From: Paraburkholderia sp. BL10I2N1
Lineage (GTDB): Bacteria; Pseudomonadota; Gammaproteobacteria; Burkholderiales; Burkholderiaceae
Direction of reading: 5' to 3'
Length of the DNA stretch: 64,000 nucleotides
Assembly: GCF_004361815.1 (NCBI RefSeq)
Contig: NZ_SNWA01000001.1
Span: 2,480,001 to 2,544,000 of the forward strand
In this document: piece by piece, positions 29,704 to 38,493 of the stretch
How the letters are laid out: every line of letters starts with the position of its first letter
Position numbering within the stretch: the first letter of the stretch is position 1
The notes under the pieces: generated by a model
The model's input: only the letters and a program-made list of their open reading frames with translations
Databases searched by the model: none
Told to the model about the DNA's origin: nothing
Made by a program: the position numbers and the translations under genes

Positions 29704-31848
29704 ATGACCGATTCCGACGCTTTCGAGCCCAAAAGGGTACTGGCCCAACTGCCGCATCTGCCCGGCGTCTACCGCTATTACGATGCGCACGGTGCTGTGC
29801 TGTATGTAGGCAAGGCGCGCGACCTCAAAAAGCGCGTTTCGAGCTACTTCACGAAGACGCTGCTGTCGCCGCGCATCGCGATGATGGTGACGCGTATCGC
29901 GCGCGTCGAGATAACCGTCACCCGCTCCGAAGCCGAAGCGCTGCTGCTCGAAAACAATCTGATCAAAGCACTCGCGCCGCGCTACAACATCCTGTTTCGC
30001 GATGACAAGTCGTATCCGTACCTGAAGCTCACGGGGCACAGGTATCCGCGGATGGCGTACTACCGCGGCGCTGTCGACAGGAAGAATCAGTACTTCGGGC
30101 CGTTCCCGAGCGCGTGGGCCGTGCGCGAAAGCATCCAGATCCTGCAGCGGGTGTTCCAGCTTCGCACGTGCGAGGATTCTGTGTTCAACAACCGCACGCG
30201 GCCGTGTCTGCTGCACCAGATCCAGCGATGCACCGCGCCATGCGTGAATGCGATCAGCGAGGGAGACTACGCGCGCGATGTCGCCAACGCGTCGCGTTTC
30301 CTGCTAGGGCGGCAGAACGAAGTGATGAACGAACTCGAGCAGAAGATGCACGCATTCGCGGCCGAACTTAAGTTCGAGCGGGCCGCGGCGGTGCGTAACC
30401 AGATGAGTTCGCTGTCGACCGTGCTGCATCAGCAGGCAATCGAAGTGGGTGGCGACAGCGATGTCGATATTCTCGCGGTCGTCGCGCTGGGTGGGCGTGT
30501 CTGCGTGAACCTGGCAATGGTGCGCGGTGGCCGGCATCTCGGCGACAAGGCGTATTTCCCTGCTCACGTCGAGACAGCGCTGACACCCGATGAGGGCGGG
30601 CTCGACCCGGACGAGGCGGAGGCGCTCGCCGAAGCTTCCGCCACCGCCTCGGCCGCGGCCGACGCCGCTGATGCGTCCGACGCACTCGCGATCGCTCAGG
30701 ATCTTCCCGCGGAAACGGACGCGGACATGGACGCGGACGCCGAACCGGGCGCCAACGGCGAATCCGGTGCTGCGGCCGAACCCGGCACAACACGCATCGC
30801 AAGCATCGAAGCAGAGGTGCTCGAAGCGTTCATTGCGCAGCACTACCTCGGGAACCGGGTGCCGCCGGTGCTTGTCGTGAGTCACGCGCCGTCGAACCGT
30901 GAGCTGGTCGATCTGCTGACTGAGCAGGCTGGCCACAAGGTCGCATTGCTGCGCCAACCGCAAGGCCAGAAGCGCGTGTGGCTTTCGATGGCCGAGCAGA
31001 ATGCGCGGCTCGCGCTGGCGCGTCTTCTGTCCGAGCAGGGCTCGCAGCAGGCGCGCACGCGTGCGCTCGCCGACACACTAGGCCTCGAATGCGATGACCT
31101 CGCGCATTTGCGCATCGAATGCTTCGACATCAGTCATACGATGGGCGAGGCGACGCAGGCTTCGTGCGTGGTGTATCACCACCACAAGATGCAGTCTGGG
31201 GAATACCGGCGCTACAACATCACGGGCATCACGCCCGGCGACGACTATGCCGCGATGCGCCAGGTCCTCACGCGCCGCTACGAAAAGATGGTCGCGCAGG
31301 CCGCGCAGAACGCCGCGGATGAAGCGGCTACCTTGCAACCCGAAGACGCACCGGACCTGGCGATCACTTCGGAGGCCGCTGAACCCGTCGCTGCGGGCGG
31401 GACATTGCCGAATATCGTGCTGATCGACGGAGGCAAGGGTCAGGTCGAAATCGCCCGCCAGGTTTTCACTGAAGTCGGGTTGGACACCGGCATGCTGGTC
31501 GGTGTGGCGAAAGGAGAGGGCCGCAAGGTCGGTCTCGAAACCCTGATTTTCGCTGACAGCCGCACCCCGCTCGAACTCGGCAAGGAAAGCGCGACGCTGA
31601 TGCTCGTCGCGCAGATCCGCGACGAAGCGCATCGTTTTGCGATCACGGGCATGCGCGCGAAGCGCGACAAGACCCGGCAGACATCGCGGCTCGAAGAACT
31701 GGAAGGGGTGGGCGCGAAACGTCGCCAGCGGCTGCTGGCGCGCTTCGGTGGTCTGCGTGGCGTGGTGGCGGCGAGCGTCGACGATCTGGCGAGCGTCGAG
31801 GGCATTTCGCGTTCGCTCGCAGAGCAAATCTACCGGCAATTGCATTGA
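29704..31848 (+). CDS. uvrC: Excinuclease ABC subunit C
   Basis: Makes the dual incisions of nucleotide excision repair. The 714-aa protein has an N-terminal GIY-YIG nuclease domain (LPGVYRYY then [13 protein letters not shown]), a UVR motif near residue 200-235, the RNase H-like nuclease core ([32 protein letters not shown]) and C-terminal helix-hairpin-helix repeats. Between the UVR motif and the nuclease core lies an acidic Ala/Asp/Glu-rich insertion of roughly 70 residues (about 295-365), explaining the length over the 610 aa of E. coli. Confidence 0.96.
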   Translation: MTDSDAFEPKRVLAQLPHLPGVYRYYDAHGAVLYVGKARDLKKRVSSYFTKTLLSPRIAMMVTRIARVEITVTRSEAEALLLENNLIKALAPRYNILFRDDKSYPYLKLTGHRYPRMAYYRGAVDRKNQYFGPFPSAWAVRESIQILQRVFQLRTCEDSVFNNRTRPCLLHQIQRCTAPCVNAISEGDYARDVANASRFLLGRQNEVMNELEQKMHAFAAELKFERAAAVRNQMSSLSTVLHQQAIEVGGDSDVDILAVVALGGRVCVNLAMVRGGRHLGDKAYFPAHVETALTPDEGGLDPDEAEALAEASATASAAADAADASDALAIAQDLPAETDADMDADAEPGANGESGAAAEPGTTRIASIEAEVLEAFIAQHYLGNRVPPVLVVSHAPSNRELVDLLTEQAGHKVALLRQPQGQKRVWLSMAEQNARLALARLLSEQGSQQARTRALADTLGLECDDLAHLRIECFDISHTMGEATQASCVVYHHHKMQSGEYRRYNITGITPGDDYAAMRQVLTRRYEKMVAQAAQNAADEAATLQPEDAPDLAITSEAAEPVAAGGTLPNIVLIDGGKGQVEIARQVFTEVGLDTGMLVGVAKGEGRKVGLETLIFADSRTPLELGKESATLMLVAQIRDEAHRFAITGMRAKRDKTRQTSRLEELEGVGAKRRQRLLARFGGLRGVVAASVDDLASVEGISRSLAEQIYRQLH

Positions 31849-31979
31849 TGTGAGCACATGGCCCGCGTAGCGTGGCCCCGCAACCCTGCAGGCACGCGCG
31901 CCGCTACGCCTGCGTTGCTTGTAGCAGGCTCCACGACACGGCACAATTGCATCTCCCTTGTCAGACGTGGCCTCCGCCC

Positions 31980-32573
31980 ATGCCGTTTAATTTTCCGATC
32001 TTTCTGACGTGGCTGCGGATCGTGCTGATCCCGCTTGTCGTGGGCGTGTTCTACCTGCCCGACACGATGATGCTCCCCGCGCACCGCAATCTGGCGGCTG
32101 CGGTGATCTTCATCCTGGCGGCGTTGACCGACTGGTTCGACGGCTATCTCGCACGCAGATGGAACCAGACGTCGGCGTTCGGCGCGTTCCTCGATCCGGT
32201 TGCCGACAAGCTGATGGTGACCGCCGCTTTGCTCGTGCTGGTCCAGTTGGCGCGACTCGATGCGGCGATTGCGCTCGTGATCGTTGGTCGTGAAATCGCC
32301 ATTTCCGCGCTTCGAGAGTGGATGGCGCAGATCGGTGCATCGAAGAGCGTCGCCGTGAATTCGCTCGGCAAGTTCAAGACGGCGTGCCAGATGGTCGCGA
32401 TTCCGATGCTGCTGCTGTACGAAACAGTGCCGCTAGGCGCCGGGCTGTCGATCGACACGCGCGTGTGGGGTGGCTGGCTGATCTATCTTGCCGCGATACT
32501 GACGATCTGGTCGATGCTGTACTACATGAAGCTTGCATGGCCGCAGATTCGAGAGCGGGGCGGCATCGTGTGA
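31980..32573 (+). CDS. pgsA: CDP-diacylglycerol-glycerol-3-phosphate 3-phosphatidyltransferase
   Basis: Commits CDP-diacylglycerol to phosphatidylglycerol synthesis. The 197-aa membrane protein contains the CDP-alcohol phosphatidyltransferase motif (DG..AR........G...D...D) as DWFDGYLARRW followed by FGAFLDPVADK, and several membrane helices. The ATG at 31980 is the conserved start. The uvrC-pgsA-tRNA(Gly)-tRNA(Cys) order also occurs in E. coli. Confidence 0.95.
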   Translation: MPFNFPIFLTWLRIVLIPLVVGVFYLPDTMMLPAHRNLAAAVIFILAALTDWFDGYLARRWNQTSAFGAFLDPVADKLMVTAALLVLVQLARLDAAIALVIVGREIAISALREWMAQIGASKSVAVNSLGKFKTACQMVAIPMLLLYETVPLGAGLSIDTRVWGGWLIYLAAILTIWSMLYYMKLAWPQIRERGGIV

Positions 32574-32712
32574 AGCGGATTCATCTGGTTGCGTGAAAGG
32601 GGTTGACACGTTTCAGCGCTTTATACATAATCTCGTCTCTCCGGTGCACGCGGTTCTGTAACGGAAGGTGGGAAGCAGTATTAGTAGTAATAGCAGCAGG
32701 TAGTAGCAAAAC

Positions 32713-32788
32713 GCGGGAGTAGCTCAGTTGGTAGAGCGCAACCTTGCCAAGGTTGAGGTCGCGAGTTCGAGACTCGTCTCCCGCTCCA
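32713..32788 (+). tRNA. tRNA-Gly(GCC), copy 1
   Basis: A 76-base cloverleaf with acceptor GCGGGAG/CTCCCGC, D arm GCTCAGTTGGTAGAGC, anticodon stem-loop CCTTGCCAAGG (anticodon GCC), T arm with GTTCGAGAC and encoded CCA. Identical to copy 2. Confidence 0.97.
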
Positions 32789-32850
32789 GATTTCGAAGCA
32801 GCGTTTTGCCGTAGTGGAATAAAAAGCAGGATGTTGTTTAGCGGGACAAC

Positions 32851-32926
32851 GCGGGAGTAGCTCAGTTGGTAGAGCGCAACCTTGCCAAGGTTGAGGTCGC
32901 GAGTTCGAGACTCGTCTCCCGCTCCA
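32851..32926 (+). tRNA. tRNA-Gly(GCC), copy 2
   Basis: Same 76-base sequence as the copy at 32713, 62 bases downstream. A GGGAAGC/GCTTCCC hairpin with a T-run follows immediately. Confidence 0.97.
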
Positions 32927-32931
32927 GACAC

Positions 32932-32955
32932 AGGGGAAGCAAAGCTTCCCTTTTT
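32932..32955 (+). terminator. Terminator-like hairpin between tRNA-Gly and tRNA-Cys
   Basis: GGGAAGC (32934-32940), loop AAA, GCTTCCC (32944-32950), then TTTTT. It implies that some transcripts end after the Gly genes, so tRNA-Cys may be transcribed at a lower level or separately. Confidence 0.65.
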
Positions 32956-33039
32956 GTTTGGCAGGCCGGTTGGCCATCGCACAAATCTTCGAGCCGTTGG
33001 ATGATGCAACTTGTCATGTCGGCTTGACGGTCCGCTTAC

Positions 33040-33113
33040 GGCGCGATAGCAAAGCGGTTATGCAGCGGCCTGCAAAGCCGTTTAGACCGGTTCGACTCCG
33101 GTTCGCGCCTCCA
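33040..33113 (+). tRNA. tRNA-Cys(GCA)
   Basis: A 74-base cloverleaf: acceptor GGCGCGA/TCGCGCC, anticodon loop with GCA inside CGGCCTGCAAAGCCG, T arm GGTTCGACTCC, encoded CCA. Confidence 0.95.
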
Positions 33114-33120
33114 GCAGTTA

Positions 33121-33157
33121 AAGAAAAGCCCCGACTCGTCGGGGCTTTTCTTTTTTC
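33121..33157 (+). terminator. Terminator after the tRNA cluster
   Basis: AAAAGCCCCGAC pairs with GTCGGGGCTTTT around TC, followed by a T-rich tail. It closes the Gly-Gly-Cys cluster. Confidence 0.85.
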
Positions 33158-33236
33158 TGCGGCGCGTCCGCCGACTGAAGCAGTCACCGGTAGTTTGACC
33201 TTCACATTGAGACAGTCTGAGTCACGGAAACCGGCG

Positions 33237-33359
33237 TCATTGGTCAAGCCGTGTCCATGTGATCATCACAACGCGAGGGCTGGCCACAATCCATGCCAGT
33301 ATCGACGACACCACGCTCAGGATAACGACAGCTGGGACAACTTCAGGATCCGAAAGCAT
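33237..33359 (-). CDS. Possible 40-aa single-span membrane peptide
   Basis: The ATG at 33359 begins MLSDPEVVPAVVILSVVSS and gives one hydrophobic helix with a short basic C-terminal end (WTRLDQ). GGAG lies about 7 bases before the start. Upstream in-frame codons to 33533 look non-coding. It sits between the tRNA terminator and the interrupted DUF2252 gene. The evidence is a plausible start and a membrane helix only, so it may be chance. Confidence 0.35.
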   Translation of the reverse strand: MLSDPEVVPAVVILSVVSSILAWIVASPRVVMITWTRLDQ

Positions 33360-33581
33360 TGCAGTCTCCAGGTCGCCGCGTGAGTCGTCAGCAGATGGAT
33401 GGGATACACGTATGCTGGCATCCGGATCGGTTGAAGGCCACCTTCGATCGATTGACAAGACTCGACCTTTGCATCGACTGTTGCGCAAGCATCGCCTCGG
33501 CAAACAGGCCGTCTGTTCTAACGACGCAGCCAACGACGTCTCGCTGAATCGGCAGCGCGACAGCGTTGGTGACGCGCGTAT

Positions 33582-34238
33582 CTAACCCTTCACCGGCGGC
33601 CCGAATCGACCGCTGTCGTATGCCTCGCAGTACGCGCGCCAGTCTGTCTTGACTTGCGTCTCGCACTCAGTCGCAAGTTCGATCAGCGGCATCTGCCAGT
33701 CACGGCGACTGCCGAACGCTATCAGTTCGTCAGCGATGGCCGAGCCTTGGCGTCCGCCGCTGCGCAACTGCGACCATGCACTCAGTTCGGCCATGTTGTT
33801 CACGACTGACTCGAGCCGGGAGAGCTTGCCGTTCCAGTTGGCGAGCGCGACGCGGTCTTCGGACGGTTGCAGCCCGCGCAGCACATATGCCTTGCCGTCC
33901 ATCTGGACGGCGTGCAGGAACGCTTGCGAGACAGCTTGCGCGCGGTGCTGGACTTCCACGACGCGTTGTGCCTCCGTGTCCCATTTGGGTTGCTTCGTCT
34001 TCACATGCGGCACGACAGAGGACGGCAACGCCTCCTTGAGATCGAGCAGATAGTTACCATCGGGCGAGCCTTTTCCTTCGACCAGAATCACGTAGCGATC
34101 GACGCCAAGGCTGCCCGTTCCCGCAATTCGGCGTGCAACATCGAGCATGTTGAAGAACGCGGGATTCGGCTCGCCGGCCGAGAATTTTTTCATGAAGGCA
34201 GTCACGGCGAGACGCGCCGCATCGCTCACAGGAAGCGC
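33582..34238 (-). pseudogene. DUF2252 protein, C-terminal fragment (split by ISL3 element)
   Basis: Reads KALPVSDAARLAVTAFMKKF from the IS edge and continues with NMLDVARRIAGTGSLGVDRYVI and VEGKGSPDGNYLLDLKEALPSS, typical of the DUF2252 kinase-like fold. An internal ATG at 34229 leaves 215 codons open, but without the N-terminal half it is unlikely to work. Joined to 35661-36218 after removing the IS and one target copy, it forms a continuous 404-codon frame. The function of DUF2252 is unknown. Confidence 0.9.
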
Positions 34239-34246
34239 CTTTTTTC
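34239..34246. repeat. 8-bp target-site duplication, left copy
   Basis: CTTTTTTC, identical to 35661-35668 on the other side of the IS. The two outer bases leave the exact edge ambiguous by up to two positions. Confidence 0.85.
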
Positions 34247-34278
34247 GGCTCTTTTAAAAGCGCAGTGGGTAATGCGGC

Positions 34279-35508
34279 TCACGAGGCATGCGGATTGAGT
34301 GCTGAGAAGTCGAGTTTGCCCGCGATGAGAAACAGCACGGTGCGCATGGTCTTGAAGCTGGCGTATCCCCGTGCCTTGCGCTTGGCGGCCTGAAACAGGC
34401 CGTTGATCGCCTCAATGAATCCATTGGTCTGGCGTGTCTGCGCCCACGCGATGATGCCGTCGAAATGACGACGGATCATGCGCGCGACGTCCTTCATGGG
34501 CTCGACCTTGGAACGCATGACGTTGCCGCACCACCGGCGCAGCATTTTGGAGACGACGTGGATCTGTTTGCGATCGAGAATCTCGCGCAGTTGCTCGCGG
34601 TACATCCACGCTCGGGCCGTGCGGTTGGTGGCGTACTGGCTGATCAGCGCCTCGAGATCGGTCAGTTGCGCGAGATCGAGTTTCTCGGCATCCTTGAGCA
34701 GCGACCAGCGCATGCCCTTCAGCGAGGGATCGGTTTTCTGCTGCGCGCGGCGCACACCATCAAGCGCTTTGGACGCATGCGCCACGACATGAAACTTGTC
34801 GAAGGTCACACGCGCGTCGGGCAGGTGTTCGTCCACGCCCTTGATGAAGGCAGCCGACATGTCGATGCTGACCGATTCGATCTGTGCAGGCGTGGCATTA
34901 TGTTCCTCCAGGTGCCGGGCAAAGCGTTCGACAACGCCGGCATCCTTGCCTGGCGTGACGAAGACCACGCGCCTTGCGTCCATGTCGGCGACCAGCGAGA
35001 TATAGTCCTGCCCACGTCGGGCCGACGTTTCGTCAATGGCCACCGCGGTAACTTCGGACAGGTCGGTCGCGGCCACGGCCAGGTCCACGTAACGGTCACA
35101 GATGGCCTTCACCCGATGCCACGACAGGTTCACCACGCGGGCCACCGCGGCAAATGTCATCTCCCGGCACAGCGTCAGCACGAGCGCTTCAAACAGCAGC
35201 GTGAAGCCGTCCAGCTTGCCTATCCAGTCGGGTTCGACCAGGCGCACCGAGCCGTCCGGCAGACGCACCCGCGGCACCCGAACCTCCAGATAGCACTCGT
35301 GCTGAAAGAAGTTGAGGTGGCGCAGCCGCTTGATCTGGGTGTCGTGAGCCGGATGCTCGCCCGCGACGCCGGGATAGGGAAAGCGCGTACCCGCGACAAA
35401 GTCCACGGCAATGGTCAGTTCACGCCGCGCGGCATCGAAATCGACGCCTTGCACGTACCACGGGGCCTTGATTCCCAAGGCGGCTTCAAACAGTTGGGTC
35501 TGGTTCAT
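34279..35508 (-). CDS. tnpA: ISL3-family DDE transposase
   Basis: A 409-aa transposase. N-terminal residues contain a helix-turn-helix region (about 115-140, AAVARVVNLSWHRVKAICDR). The DDE catalytic residues are probably Asp159 (AIDETS), Asp216 (SIDMSAAF) and Glu366 (NGFIEAINGLFQ). The ATG at 35508 is preferred; an in-frame start at 35553 falls inside a hairpin. No frameshift or stop is seen, so the element may still be active. Confidence 0.93.
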   Translation of the reverse strand: MNQTQLFEAALGIKAPWYVQGVDFDAARRELTIAVDFVAGTRFPYPGVAGEHPAHDTQIKRLRHLNFFQHECYLEVRVPRVRLPDGSVRLVEPDWIGKLDGFTLLFEALVLTLCREMTFAAVARVVNLSWHRVKAICDRYVDLAVAATDLSEVTAVAIDETSARRGQDYISLVADMDARRVVFVTPGKDAGVVERFARHLEEHNATPAQIESVSIDMSAAFIKGVDEHLPDARVTFDKFHVVAHASKALDGVRRAQQKTDPSLKGMRWSLLKDAEKLDLAQLTDLEALISQYATNRTARAWMYREQLREILDRKQIHVVSKMLRRWCGNVMRSKVEPMKDVARMIRRHFDGIIAWAQTRQTNGFIEAINGLFQAAKRKARGYASFKTMRTVLFLIAGKLDFSALNPHAS

Positions 35509-35525
35509 CGGTTCACGTTGTCTTG

Positions 35526-35562
35526 CAGGGCTGGTTGCCGCATTCTGCCGCAACCAGCCCTG
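35526..35562. repeat. Perfect 12-bp inverted repeat inside the IS, upstream of tnpA
   Basis: CAGGGCTGGTTG (35526-35537) and CAACCAGCCCTG (35551-35562) around a 13-base spacer, beginning 17 bases before the transposase ATG. It could fold in DNA or in the tnpA leader RNA, limiting transposase expression from outside transcripts. Confidence 0.7.
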
Positions 35563-35660
35563 TCCCAGCTTACTTCTTCAACGCGCGTCAAGTATTCGCT
35601 TCGCCGGGCTGACGCCCGTACTTGACCCGCCAAACCAGCCACTCGGAATTTGAAATAGGC

Positions 35661-35668
35661 CTTTTTTC
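35661..35668. repeat. 8-bp target-site duplication, right copy
   Basis: CTTTTTTC, the partner of 34239-34246. Confidence 0.85.
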
Positions 35669-36218
35669 CATCGATCTTCAGGACACGCTTCTTGCCCTTC
35701 AGATCGGTGCGCCGGTTCAGGTGATCGACGCGCGTGCCCTCGTGCAATACCTCGAACAACTCGCGCACCATCCCTTCCGCGGTTTCTTCTTCGATCCACC
35801 GCGCCTTGCCGAAACGCAGCACGGCGCTGTACGAGTCGATCGTCGTGTGGCAGAGCGCGAGCGCTTCTGCGCGGCTGACCTGCAGACTGTCGGCGGCGAC
35901 GAGCACGCTCGTCAGAAGGCGCACGAGCTCCGCGAGACACGGCGCGAGACAGGCCTCGTCGAAGTCGTTCATATCGAAATAGATGAGGCGGTTGTCGCCC
36001 TTGTAGCTACCGAAGTTTTCCAGATGCATGTCGCCGCAGATCCAGGTCGCCGGTGTGCCGGCGATCACGCTACCCGATGGCAACCGTGCGTAAAAGAGGT
36101 GGCAGGTACCGCGCAGAAAGACGAACGCCGACGTGCGCATCAGCTCGTACTTCATGCTGAGTCGTTCGGGATCCCGTCCGGTGTTGAAGTTTGCGATCTC
36201 TGCTGCAACATCGAGCAT
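35661..36218 (-). pseudogene. DUF2252 protein, N-terminal fragment (split by ISL3 element)
   Basis: Starts MLDVAAEIANFNTGRDPERL and shows RTSAFVFLRGTCHLFYARLP, WICGDMHLENFGSYKGDN and IYFDMNDFDEACLAP, the conserved DUF2252 N-terminal half. The native 186 codons end at the target duplication (KIDGKK). Reading continues about 52 codons into the IS to a stop at 35505, so a chimeric truncated product could be made. The C-terminal half is at 33582-34238. Confidence 0.9.
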
Positions 36219-36379
36219 GACGGGCTCCTATTCGATTCGCCGCGTGGCCCGACCCTTTTCCCGCATGGACCGGCCGCTCCGGCCATTGTGCGCCATCCGG
36301 AGTGACAGGCGAAGCGGCGCTCGTCATGGATTGACCGGTTTGCGTGCCGGTTATGCGTCCCGTTTTGCGCCCGGTTCGG

Positions 36380-36852
36380 CAACCGCACGCGCGTCCGACT
36401 CGATCAGCAGGGCGCGCCACGCGGGACGTCTGGACGCACTGGCGCTGTTACCCTGCCCGGGTTGCTGCCCCCATCCGGGCCGCCCCGCCAGCACTTCGCG
36501 CTGCGTCTCGAGAATGTGCTGCTCGAGCGGCGTGACGCCCTCATCAACGACACATACGGTCATGCGGAAGGCGATCGCGCGTTGATGATGTTCGCCGACG
36601 CGTTGTGCGACGCTCTGCGCGAGAGCGATGTGATTGGCCGGCTCGGCGGCGACGAGTCGCGCTGCTGACTGACGCCAGCGCGGATACGACGGCGCAGATC
36701 ATGTAACGTCTTCGGGACAGCCTCAACTTACGCAATCGCCTCGCCGAGCGCGGCTACGACGTTCGCTACAGCGTCGGTCAGATCGCCTTCGATCCGGCTC
36801 GGCTTCGAGCCGTCGCGGATCTCCTCGCGCGAGCCGACGCCGCGATGTAACG
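36380..36852 (+). pseudogene. Decayed GGDEF (diguanylate cyclase) domain gene
   Basis: Pieces of a GGDEF domain appear in different frames. Frame of 36400-36457: ARHAGRLDALALLP, like the domain's LDALTGLPNRR entry. Frame of 36462-36668: INDTYGHAEGDRAL and then SDVIGRLGGDE, after which the frame is lost. Frame of 36722-36849: YDVRYSVGQIAFDP and VADLLARADAAM, then TAA where the family has Tyr. Another TAA lies near 36710. With at least one frameshift and two stops it cannot make an active enzyme. N-terminal sensor sequence is not recognisable. Confidence 0.75.
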
Positions 36853-36996
36853 CAAACAAACAGGTGTCGAAGCTGCGGGTTCCGCCATACCGGCGTTAGG
36901 ACCGGGATTGGCCTTGGCGGCGCGTCGCGGCATAATTCGGCACTGGCGTGTGCACACCTGCACCGCCGCATGCGTACCCCTTCAGAAGCAGATTCC

Positions 36997-37494
36997 ATGA
37001 CTCAGTCTTTGCCCCCTTCGCAGAAACCGGAAATCGAATGGCGCTGGAAAGCATTCGACGACCTTACGACCGCAGAGGTTTACGACATGCTGGCGGCCCG
37101 CAGCGCGGTGTTCGTCGTCGAGCAGAACTGCGTGTACGGCGATGTCGACGGCCTCGATACGGTCGCGTGGCATCTGTTCGCCTATGGCGTGGACAAGGCA
37201 GGCGAGGGTCGGGCGCCGCTGGCCGGTTATCTTCGGGTACTGCTGCCGGACGAAGAGGAAGCCGACATCCGCATTGGCCGCGTGCTGACAACTGCAGGAT
37301 TTCGCGGCCAGGGGCTTGGCAATAAGATGCTCGAGCGGGCGCTCAGCCATATCTACGCGCAGTGGCCAGGCACCCCCGTGCGGCTGCATGCACAGGCGCA
37401 CCTGCAGCCTTTCTATGGCGCGTTCGGTTTCGAACCGATTTCAGAGGTTCACGACGAGGATGGCATTCCGCACGTGTGGATGCGCTCCGCCTGA
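36997..37494 (+). CDS. GNAT-family N-acetyltransferase, ElaA-like
   Basis: A 165-aa acetyltransferase. ElaA-family features are YDMLAARSAVFVVEQNC near the N terminus, IGRVLTTAGFRGQGLGNKML carrying the acetyl-CoA loop (RGQGLG) and AQAHLQPFYGAFGFEPISE. The substrate is unknown. ATG at 36997 chosen; 36970 is also in frame. Confidence 0.88.
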   Translation: MTQSLPPSQKPEIEWRWKAFDDLTTAEVYDMLAARSAVFVVEQNCVYGDVDGLDTVAWHLFAYGVDKAGEGRAPLAGYLRVLLPDEEEADIRIGRVLTTAGFRGQGLGNKMLERALSHIYAQWPGTPVRLHAQAHLQPFYGAFGFEPISEVHDEDGIPHVWMRSA

Positions 37495-37572
37495 GATTTC
37501 GTCGCTTGCAGTAGGGGCAAGATCGGGCAACACCGGGTGTCAGCGCCGGAGCGGCTGACATGGCCAACTGGA

Positions 37573-38484
37573 TCAGCTCTGCCGCGCGGGAATCGAACCC
37601 GAATGCGTGGCCATCTCACCTTCCGGATTCGTCGCACCCGGCAAGCCGGCGGGAGCCGGAATGCGCTCATCGCGCAGCCGGGCGCGAGCCGACAGCCGCA
37701 TCAGATGACGCAGCGCAAGCACGGCGCCGATCACGCTCATCATCGACCCCGGAATCCACAGCAACAGGCCGCCGATCTGTTGATCGCGCATCGGGCTTAG
37801 CCAGGTAAATGCGCGGCCGCAGATCGAGTACACCGGATACAGTTCGCGCGCCGAAAAGAAAATGAATGCGCCGAGCACGATCTGTGGCGGAATCGCCGCG
37901 ACCACGACCAGAACCCGCCGCCCGGGCGACAGCCGCGCCGGCGGCGCCGGCCGCGAATCGAGGACGAGCCACCAGAACATCAGCCCGTCGATGACCATGC
38001 TCCAGTTCATCACCCGATAAACCCGCCAGTCGAGCATCGCGATGAAATGAATCGGCGACAGCAGCCAGAAATAGATCAGCCCGACAAACAGCAGGACGGC
38101 GACGACCGGGTGCAGCAGCACATCGAGCACCGCCCGCACCGCGCGGGCGTTTAGCGCTGGCCGCACCAAGCGTTGCCGCCAGCGGAACGGAATCCCGGCG
38201 CGCAGCGCCGCCCCGGGATACGAAAGCGCAATGAAGAACGGGCCGAGATGATGCAGCACCAGGTGCTGGGCGCGGTGCATGAAGAATTCATGCTCGAAGA
38301 AATAATCGAGCCGCGTGTGCAGCGCGACGTACAGCGCGGCAAGACCGAACCAGAAGGACAACTGACGGGCGAACGACACCCTCGCCTTGCGCACGCCGCG
38401 CGTGAACAGCACGGCCGCAATCAGCACCGCGACGATGACCGTCGGCGAAAACTCCCAGGGATCGAGCCAGTAAAGCAGGTTCAT
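37573..38484 (-). CDS. CtaG-like cytochrome c oxidase assembly membrane protein
   Basis: A 303-aa protein with about seven membrane segments and conserved His-rich motifs HRAQHLVLHHLGP and, later, SPMRDQQIGGLLLW, characteristic of the caa3_CtaG family. These help assemble the copper centre of terminal oxidases. It follows the PCu(A)C chaperone gene after 9 bases and a Sco gene beyond, so the three probably form one copper-delivery operon. Confidence 0.87.
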   Translation of the reverse strand: MNLLYWLDPWEFSPTVIVAVLIAAVLFTRGVRKARVSFARQLSFWFGLAALYVALHTRLDYFFEHEFFMHRAQHLVLHHLGPFFIALSYPGAALRAGIPFRWRQRLVRPALNARAVRAVLDVLLHPVVAVLLFVGLIYFWLLSPIHFIAMLDWRVYRVMNWSMVIDGLMFWWLVLDSRPAPPARLSPGRRVLVVVAAIPPQIVLGAFIFFSARELYPVYSICGRAFTWLSPMRDQQIGGLLLWIPGSMMSVIGAVLALRHLMRLSARARLRDERIPAPAGLPGATNPEGEMATHSGSIPARQS

Positions 38485-38493
38485 CGCGTTGCG

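Larger units (their letters stand above)
34247..35660 (-). mobile_element. ISL3-family insertion sequence, 1,414 bp
   Basis: Carries one transposase gene (34279-35508, minus). Ends are imperfect inverted repeats: GGCTCTTTTAAAAGCGCAGT at the left and GCCTATTTCAAATTCCGAGT when the right end is read inward, 15 matches over 23 positions. The 8-bp direct repeats flanking it match the ISL3 family's usual duplication size. It interrupts a DUF2252 gene in the codon region for GKKA. The intact transposase and clean duplication suggest a fairly recent insertion. Confidence 0.9.

Noticed and set aside
32581..33009. 142-codon minus-strand frame with an internal peptide repeat
   Set aside because: The repeated peptide is the antisense translation of the two identical tRNA-Gly genes.
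34465..35625. 386-codon plus-strand frame across the transposase gene
   Set aside because: Exact antisense of tnpA and crosses the IS interior hairpin; no recognisable domain.
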